Assembly (NCBI GenBank): GCA_965213855.1
Contig: CBDCAA010000007.1
Coordinates: 186,001 to 250,000, forward strand
Length of the DNA: 64,000 bases
Direction: 5' to 3'
From: JBBROS01 sp965213855
GTDB taxonomy: Bacteria > Pseudomonadota > Alphaproteobacteria > Acetobacterales > Acetobacteraceae
The notes beneath the pieces were generated by a model. The model was not told the DNA's origin. It made no database searches and saw only the letters and a program-made list of their open reading frames with translations. Below are positions 58,962 to 64,000 of the stretch, one piece after another (position 1 is the stretch's first letter; each line of letters opens with the position of its first letter). A program made the position numbers and the translations under genes.

Positions 58962-60553
58962 CAGCGTACCCGCGGCAGCTCCTCGAAGGTGTGGAAGGGA
59001 GGCGGCGATGTGACCGTCCATTCCAGCGTCGTCGCGCCTTCGCCCCAATAGTTGTCGGCGACCGTCACTTTGGACGTGAAGGTCCGATAGAGGACATAGA
59101 GGAAGATCAGGACCGAGAAGGCGCCGATATAGGACCCGATCGAGGCGACGTAGTTCCAGCCGGCAAAAGCGTCCGGGTAGTCAGGGTAGCGGCGGGGCAT
59201 GCCGGCCAATCCGAGGAAGTGCATCGGGAAGAAGGTCAGGTTGACGCCGATGAACGTGACCCAGAAATGCACCTGGCCCCAGAACTCCGGATATTGCCGG
59301 CCCGACATCTTGCCGATCCAGTAGTAGAACCCGGCAAAGATCGAGAACACGGCGCCCAGGCTGAGCACGTAATGGAAGTGCGCGACGACGTAGTAGGTGT
59401 TGTGGAGCACCTGGTCGATACTGGCGTTGGACAGCACGATGCCCGTCACGCCGCCGAGGGTGAACAGGAAGATGAAGCCGATGGCGAACAGCATCGGCGT
59501 CTTGAGCTCGATCGAGCCGCCCCACATCGTCGCGATCCAGGAGAAGATCTTGATGCCGGTCGGCACCGCGATGATCATCGTCGCCGCCATGAAGTAGGCG
59601 CGGGTATCGACGCCGATGCCCGAGATGAACATGTGGTGGGCCCAGACGACGAAGCCGACGACGCCGATCGCGATCATGGCATAGGCCATGCCGAGGTAGC
59701 CGAACACCGGCTTCTTCGAGAAGGTCGAGACGACATGGCTGACCATGCCGAAGCCCGGCAGGATCATGATGTAGACCTCGGGGTGGCCGAAGAACCAGAA
59801 CAGGTGCTGGAACAGCACCGGGTCGCCGCCGCCCTGCGGGTCGAAGAACGAGGTGCCGAAGTTCCGGTCGGTGATCAGCATCGTGATCGCGCCGGCCAGC
59901 ACCGGGATCGACAGGAGCAGCAGGAACGCCGTGACCAGCATCGACCACACGAAGAGCGGCATCTTGTGCAGGGTCATGCCCGGCGCGCGCATGTTGAAGA
60001 TGGTCGTGATGAAGTTGATCGCGCCCAGCAGCGAGCTGGCGCCAGCGAGATGCAGGGCAAACAGCGTGTAGTCCATGGCCGGGCCGGGCATGTAGGTCGG
60101 GCCGGAGAGCGGCGGGTAGAGCGTCCAGCCAGGGCCGGCGCCGTCGCCGGTGAACAGGCCCATCATGATCAACACGAAGGCAGGGACGAGCAGCCAGAAG
60201 CTGATGTTGTTCAGGCGGGGAAACGCCATGTCCGGCGCGCCGATCATGATCGGCACGAACCAGTTGCCGAAGCCGCCGATCATCGCCGGCATGACCATGA
60301 AGAAGATCATGATCAGGCCGTGGGCGGTGACGGTCGCGTTCCAGTCCTGGCCGGACTTGAAGTAGGCCAGACCCGGCCGCATCAGCTCCATACGCATATG
60401 AACGCTGAGTGCGACGCCGACGATCCCGGCGATGATCGCGAAGATCAGATAGAGGGTGCCGATGTCCTTGTGGTTCGTGCTGAACAGCCAGCGATGAACG
60501 AACCCTGGTGCGTGGCCGTGGACCCCGTGGTCATCATGTGTCGTCGCTGACAT
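58961..60553 (-). CDS. coxA: Cytochrome c oxidase subunit I
   Basis: A 530-residue subunit with 12 helices. Visible ligands and pathway residues: HGLIMIFFMVMPAMIGGFGN (haem a His and D-pathway), LFWFFGHPEVYIMILPGFGM (CuB His with the His-Tyr cross-link), VVWAHHMFISGIGVDTRAY (two CuB His) and VVAHFHYVLSLGAVF (haem a/a3 His pair). It is an aa3-type A-family terminal oxidase. ATG 60553 with AAAAGGGC upstream. 34 bp after coxB. Confidence 0.97.
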   Translation of the reverse strand: MSATTHDDHGVHGHAPGFVHRWLFSTNHKDIGTLYLIFAIIAGIVGVALSVHMRMELMRPGLAYFKSGQDWNATVTAHGLIMIFFMVMPAMIGGFGNWFVPIMIGAPDMAFPRLNNISFWLLVPAFVLIMMGLFTGDGAGPGWTLYPPLSGPTYMPGPAMDYTLFALHLAGASSLLGAINFITTIFNMRAPGMTLHKMPLFVWSMLVTAFLLLLSIPVLAGAITMLITDRNFGTSFFDPQGGGDPVLFQHLFWFFGHPEVYIMILPGFGMVSHVVSTFSKKPVFGYLGMAYAMIAIGVVGFVVWAHHMFISGIGVDTRAYFMAATMIIAVPTGIKIFSWIATMWGGSIELKTPMLFAIGFIFLFTLGGVTGIVLSNASIDQVLHNTYYVVAHFHYVLSLGAVFSIFAGFYYWIGKMSGRQYPEFWGQVHFWVTFIGVNLTFFPMHFLGLAGMPRRYPDYPDAFAGWNYVASIGSYIGAFSVLIFLYVLYRTFTSKVTVADNYWGEGATTLEWTVTSPPPFHTFEELPRVR

Positions 60554-60587
60554 CGTGTTGCCCTTTTCTACGCTGCCGGAGACCGGT

Positions 60588-61436
60588 TCAGCGCCCTGCT
60601 GCGACAATGGCTGCCATCTGCGCCGGCCGCTCGCCCGTCGCATCGTTGGCCGCGAACTTCGTCTTCGCCTGCTCGACCCAAGCCGCGAAGTCCTTCTCGC
60701 TGAGCGCCTGGATCGAGATCGGCATCAAGCTATGGTTTGTGCCGCAAATCTGGTTGCACTGGCCGTAATAGACGCCGGGCTGGTCGATCTTCACCCAGGT
60801 CTCGATCGTCCGGCCGGGGATGGCATAGCGCTGCACACCGAGCGACGGGATGAAGAAGCTATGGATGACGTCGGCGCTCGTGGTCAGGATCCGGATATTC
60901 TTGCCGGACGGCAGGACGAGGCGGTTGTCGACCTCGAGGTTGCGCAACTGGCCGGGCTGCAGCTGGTCCTCAGGCACGACGAGGCTGGAGAAGTCCACCC
61001 CACCCTGATCGGGGTAGGTATATTCCCAAAACCATTGATGACCCGTGACCTTGATCGTCATGTCGGCGGCCTCCGTCCGGTCTTCGAAGTAGACCAGGCG
61101 GAACGACGGGATCGCGATGACGACCAGGATCAGGACCGGCAGCACGGTCCAGGCGACTTCGAGGGCGGTGTGGTGGCTGACCCGGCTTGCCACCGGGTTC
61201 CGGCGGGCGTTGTACCGCCACATGACGTACCCGAGCAGCGCCGCGACGAAGATCGTGACCAGCGCCATCAGCCAGATCACCAAGGCATGCAGGCCCTCGA
61301 CGCTTTGCTGAACCGGGCTATGCGGCGCCTGGAAGCTCAGTTCCCACGGGTGCGGCGCCTGCACGACCTGCGCCCATGCGGAACCGCTGAGCATCAGACC
61401 TGCGGCAACGGCGAAACCACGCTTCAAAGCTTTCAT
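60588..61436 (-). CDS. coxB: Cytochrome c oxidase subunit II
   Basis: A 282-residue subunit II: signal peptide MKALKRGFAVAAGLMLSGSA (to about AWA), two helices (about 50-72 and 97-113), and the cupredoxin domain ending in the CuA site GQCNQICGTNHSLMPI, with both Cys, the Glu-equivalent backbone site, His and Met. ATG 61436 gives the correct signal peptide; the frame extends a little upstream. First gene of the operon (coxB-coxA-ctaB-coxF-like-ctaG-coxC-surf1). Its promoter should lie within 61437-61545. Confidence 0.96.
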   Translation of the reverse strand: MKALKRGFAVAAGLMLSGSAWAQVVQAPHPWELSFQAPHSPVQQSVEGLHALVIWLMALVTIFVAALLGYVMWRYNARRNPVASRVSHHTALEVAWTVLPVLILVVIAIPSFRLVYFEDRTEAADMTIKVTGHQWFWEYTYPDQGGVDFSSLVVPEDQLQPGQLRNLEVDNRLVLPSGKNIRILTTSADVIHSFFIPSLGVQRYAIPGRTIETWVKIDQPGVYYGQCNQICGTNHSLMPISIQALSEKDFAAWVEQAKTKFAANDATGERPAQMAAIVAAGR

Positions 61437-61545
61437 CGACCGGTCCCATCCGCCTCTTGCCCGCAATGCGCTGCCCATACTCTGGGACGGGTGCGCTGCA
61501 GCAGGCAGTATCGGACGTGGGCCCTGATATCAAGGTGCCAAGGGG

Positions 61546-62220
61546 TTAGTTCGTCAGCCGGACCAAGGTGAACAAGCCGAATGGCGGCACAGGGTTGAAC
61601 TGCGCGACCCCCATGTCCTCGGGGGTGAGCAATGCCTGGCGCGCGAAGTCGGGATGCCAGCCCAGCTTGCGCGAGGCAGGCGCCATGGCGCGCTCTGCCC
61701 ACCACCGCGGTCCCCGCTCGGCCGCGAAGTGGTTGACGAACAGCAGGTGCCCGCCCGGCCTCACGACACGGCGCATTTCAGCCAGCAGAAGCCGCGGGTT
61801 CGGTACGACGGACGCGACGAACATCGCCACCGCGATGTCGAAGGTGCCGGCATCGAACCCGGTCGCCTCGGCATCGACTTCCGCGAGGCTGTCGACGTGG
61901 GTCAGCCGCCGTTCACGCACCCGGGCGCGGGCGCGGGCGAGCATGTCGGCGGACAGATCGATCCCCGTAATCCGCTTCGAGCGGTCGTAGTGCGGCAGGG
62001 CCAGGCCGGTGCCGACGCCCACTTCCAGCACCTTGACCCCGGGCAACGCGTTCACTGCACCCACGGCCTGCTTGCGACCGAATGCCGAGACGCCACCGAA
62101 CACGGCGTCGTAGACCGCAGCCCACCGCTTGTAAGCCGCACGGACCGAATCGGCGTCCAGGGCGGTGTGTGGAACGCCGGTTGCACGCCGGTCGACCGTT
62201 TCTTCAAGTGGGGCCATCAT
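61546..62220 (-). CDS. Phospholipid methyltransferase-like SAM enzyme (PmtA type)
   Basis: A 224-residue class I methyltransferase: YKRWAAVYDAVFGGVSAFGR, motif I VLEVGVGTGLALPHYD, GIDLSADMLARARARV, TFDIAVAMFVASVVPNP and RRVVRPGGHLLFVNHF. This is the pattern of the Rhodobacter PmtA-type phosphatidylethanolamine N-methyltransferase, which makes phosphatidylcholine precursors. The substrate is not certain, since ubiquinone-type enzymes look similar. The start of two Met codons is ATG 62220 or 62217. Upstream of coxB on the same strand, with a 109-bp gap. Confidence 0.8.
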   Translation of the reverse strand: MMAPLEETVDRRATGVPHTALDADSVRAAYKRWAAVYDAVFGGVSAFGRKQAVGAVNALPGVKVLEVGVGTGLALPHYDRSKRITGIDLSADMLARARARVRERRLTHVDSLAEVDAEATGFDAGTFDIAVAMFVASVVPNPRLLLAEMRRVVRPGGHLLFVNHFAAERGPRWWAERAMAPASRKLGWHPDFARQALLTPEDMGVAQFNPVPPFGLFTLVRLTN

Positions 62221-62301
62221 CTCTCCGCAGGTTCCCTACGCCTGCGGCACCGTCGCATCAAGGCTGGGGAGCCATGATTCCAGTAGGCCGGCCGGCGCGG
62301 G

Positions 62302-62829
62302 TTACGCCGCGTCAGCGCGGCGGTCGCGCACCTTCACGTAGGCGATCTCCGCGTGTTCGCCACAATAGGGCTTTCCGGCAAGCGCGACGTCGCTGCAGAA
62401 ACGGAAGGCCGGGGTCCCTGGCTCGCCGATGGGCCAGCAGCAGGAGACGGAGCGCGCCGCGGTGCGGGGCGTGGCCGGGACAGGCCGCAGCGCTGCCGCA
62501 GGGCGGGCCAGTTCGGCGCGGGATGGCTCGGTCCGGGGCAGCTGGGGGCGGGCCAGGTCGGGACGGGCCAGGTCGGGACGGGATGGGACCATCGCTTGAA
62601 GGGCCGGCAGCGTCGGCCCGCTGGTGCGGCGCAGGGCGGGGCGCAGGGCGGCACGCCCCTCCGCGCTGCCGCGCCGGATCGGCGAGGGACGCGCGGGCAG
62701 GCTCAAGCGATGCGCTTTGCCGACGACGGCATTCTTGGTCACGCCCAGGCGGCGGCCGATCTCGGCGGTCGTGTGGCCCTCGTCCCACAGGTTTCGCAGA
62801 CGTGCGATCGTGTCTTCGGTCCAATCCAT
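62302..62829 (-). CDS. gcrA: GcrA cell-cycle regulator family protein
   Basis: A 175-residue protein. The N-terminal helix-turn-helix MDWTEDTIARLRNLWDEGHT, followed by IGRRLGVTKNAVVGKAHRL, is the GcrA DNA-binding domain, which recognises methylated GAnTC sites with sigma-70. The C-terminal domain holds a CCWPIGEPGT...FRFCS...PYCGEH metal-like cluster that binds sigma-70. The central linker (about 50-125) is Pro/Arg/Leu-rich with repeated ARPDL units, partly encoded by a perfect 15-bp tandem repeat. A CcrM methyltransferase is expected elsewhere. It is an alphaproteobacterial marker. Confidence 0.94.
   Translation of the reverse strand: MDWTEDTIARLRNLWDEGHTTAEIGRRLGVTKNAVVGKAHRLSLPARPSPIRRGSAEGRAALRPALRRTSGPTLPALQAMVPSRPDLARPDLARPQLPRTEPSRAELARPAAALRPVPATPRTAARSVSCCWPIGEPGTPAFRFCSDVALAGKPYCGEHAEIAYVKVRDRRADAA
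62551..62580. repeat. 15-bp tandem repeat in the gcrA linker
   Basis: GGCCAGGTCGGGACG occurs twice without a gap (62551-62565 and 62566-62580) with a further partial copy (GGATGGGACC) at 62581. On the coding strand it gives repeated RPDLA units in the variable linker of GcrA. The in-frame 5-residue period suggests slippage-driven length change. Confidence 0.7.
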
Positions 62830-62948
62830 CGAACTGCCTTCCCCTGACGACGATGATCAGGAGGCTATCGACGGCGCGAGTCTAGGGATAGACACATTCA
62901 GCCAGCTACCCACAAAATCTTGTGGATAACACGCCGGAGAGAGGGCCG

Positions 62949-63905
62949 TCAGACGACCAACCCCTTCCGCAGCATGCCATGGATGCCCTTCTCGCCGTTG
63001 ACCGTCTGCGTCACGTGGAAGTCCACCGCGAGCGAGCAGAGCTGATACGCTTCGTCGCGGGAGATGTTCGTACGGGCGCAGATGAACGCGATCATCTCCC
63101 GCAACGCCTGCTTCATCGCGAGATCCAGATCCTCGTTCATCCCCATCGAGATGAAGTGCGTCGGCGACTCGCCCCGCGGAAAACGGAGCAGCGGATCACG
63201 CCCGCCCCCGCCTTTGTGGAGCGCCAGGGTGAAGGTCCCGGTCAAGCACATCTCGAGCGCGTTGATGCAAACCTCGCCGTCGCCCTGCACGCCGTGGCCG
63301 TCGCCTGCCGAGAAGTTGCCGCCCGGCACGAACACCGGCAGGAACAAGGTGCTCCCGGCGCCAAGTTCCTTGTTGTCGAGGTTGCCACCGTGCTCCCGCG
63401 GCTCCTTGGTCGACAGCACGCCGTAGGACGGTTTCGGCGCGACGCCCATCACGCCGAAGAACGGCGCGATCGGCAGCTCCGCGCCCCACGGGAGGCGGCA
63501 GGTGCCCGCGTTCCGGTCGACGGTGATGTGGCTGAGGAAGCGCTCCGGAAAGTCTTCGGGGAGGGTTCCGGCCAGCGGACGGTGCCCGCAGAAGCCCCAG
63601 TCGGCGCCAAGCTCGATCGCGTCGATTTTGATCTCGAGCATGTCGCCGGGCTCGGCCCCGTGGACCGCGACCGGGCCGGTGAGGATATGCGGGCCGAGGC
63701 GCGGCGGATTGGCAGCGTGGATGGCGGCCAGGGCCGGGGGGATGCTCAGTCCCGAGCCGGGCGGCGGCATGGCGTCCGGGGCGCCGGAGACGCACTCCAG
63801 CGTCACCGTGTCGCCGCTGTCGACCGTGAGCACGGGTGCATACTCGGCACTGAATGTGCCCCAGTGGATCGTCTCGGGCGTTGCGGCGAGGTGATGGGCA
63901 GTCAT
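62949..63905 (-). CDS. Acetamidase/formamidase family protein
   Basis: A 318-residue amidase of the FmdA/AmdA family: GTFSAEYAPVLTVDSGDTVT, GPVAVHGAEPGDMLEIKIDA, the central GGNLDNKELGAGSTLFLPVF and PGGNFSAGDGHGVQGDGEVC, which are the core of the zinc-dependent acetamidase/formamidase fold. It releases ammonia from formamide, acetamide or related amides. Normal length and complete. Transcribed alone; the 95 bases to the window end hold no further gene. Confidence 0.92.
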   Translation of the reverse strand: MTAHHLAATPETIHWGTFSAEYAPVLTVDSGDTVTLECVSGAPDAMPPPGSGLSIPPALAAIHAANPPRLGPHILTGPVAVHGAEPGDMLEIKIDAIELGADWGFCGHRPLAGTLPEDFPERFLSHITVDRNAGTCRLPWGAELPIAPFFGVMGVAPKPSYGVLSTKEPREHGGNLDNKELGAGSTLFLPVFVPGGNFSAGDGHGVQGDGEVCINALEMCLTGTFTLALHKGGGGRDPLLRFPRGESPTHFISMGMNEDLDLAMKQALREMIAFICARTNISRDEAYQLCSLAVDFHVTQTVNGEKGIHGMLRKGLVV

Positions 63906-64000
63906 GGCGCGCTCTCCGGCATACCGGACGATCCTGTGCGCAAACCCTATCGAGTCAAGCGGGGCAACCGTCTCGTGCTGCCCCGAACCCCTCGCTCACG

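Noticed and set aside
59000..60550. Long antisense frame over coxA
   Set aside because: Charge-rich shadow of one of the most conserved genes in the window.
62551..62590. Short repeats considered as a CRISPR remnant
   Set aside because: The units are contiguous, 15 bp, in frame within gcrA, with no spacers and no cas genes.
1..64000. Mobile elements, tRNA or rRNA genes
   Set aside because: No transposase, integrase, phage gene, tRNA cloverleaf or rRNA sequence was recognised; a tRNA scan and Infernal run would settle small RNAs that the eye can miss.

Overview
The window is a GC-rich stretch of bacterial chromosome that most likely comes from an alphaproteobacterium, plausibly Rhodospirillales/Acetobacteraceae. 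The evidence is a GcrA-type cell-cycle regulator, the compact alphaproteobacterial aa3-oxidase operon (coxB-coxA-ctaB-small membrane gene-ctaG-coxC-surf1), a PmtA-like methyltransferase, a PEP-CTERM sorting signal, and many twin-arginine substrate-binding proteins. The lineage is inferred from gene content only. No tRNA, rRNA, transposase, integrase, phage or CRISPR array was seen. Coding density is very high, no gap exceeds about 270 bases, and many genes overlap by 4 nt (ATGA).

Layout. 1-6.0 kb: the 3' part of a fused HyuA-HyuB (hydantoinase/oxoprolinase-type) gene followed by a complete Liv-type importer (two permeases, two ATPases), with palindromic repeats in or between these genes. 6.0-9.6 kb: DUF2171 protein, two orphan solute-binding proteins, DUF3830 and a small secreted protein. 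9.7-18.3 kb: a subtilase-like enzyme with three CBM60-like modules, glutathione synthetase, two divergent paralogous methyltransferases, and a PEP-CTERM/gamma-glutamyltranspeptidase fusion. 18.4-29.5 kb: a nitrate/sulfonate-type ABC pair with a fused permease, dut overlapping a coiled-coil/AT-hook gene, an ABM monooxygenase-like protein, a serine beta-lactamase-family enzyme, DUF6314, bioY, a hexapeptide acyltransferase, an FAD-linked oxidase and secreted unknowns.

29.5-40 kb: GNAT, a family-5 solute-binding protein, cardiolipin synthase, an exported ClpP-like protein, then a full dipeptide-type importer (SBP, two permeases, two ATPases) translationally coupled to a creatininase-family hydrolase. 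40-48.3 kb: OYE-family oxidoreductase, a polar amino-acid importer, a degenerate GGDEF protein, and a three-gene flavin amine oxidase operon (SolA-like, OoxA/HcnB-like, OoxB/HcnC-like). 48.4-55.5 kb: secreted unknown, EmrA/EmrB efflux pair, CoA-transferase plus acyl-CoA dehydrogenase, and a class III aminotransferase. 55.6-64 kb: the cytochrome c oxidase operon, PmtA-like methyltransferase, GcrA and an acetamidase/formamidase.

Functionally the window is rich in importers paired with enzymes acting on small nitrogen compounds: cyclic amides (HyuAB, creatininase family), secondary amines or opines (SolA, OoxAB) and amides (formamidase). This suggests scavenging of nitrogenous solutes. The most unusual items are the PEP-CTERM-GGT fusion, the palindromic elements whose arms supply Shine-Dalgarno sequences for liv genes, the exported ClpP homologue, the subtilase with Asp-Glu in place of the catalytic His motif, and the 17-bp tandem duplication in front of the amine-oxidase operon.
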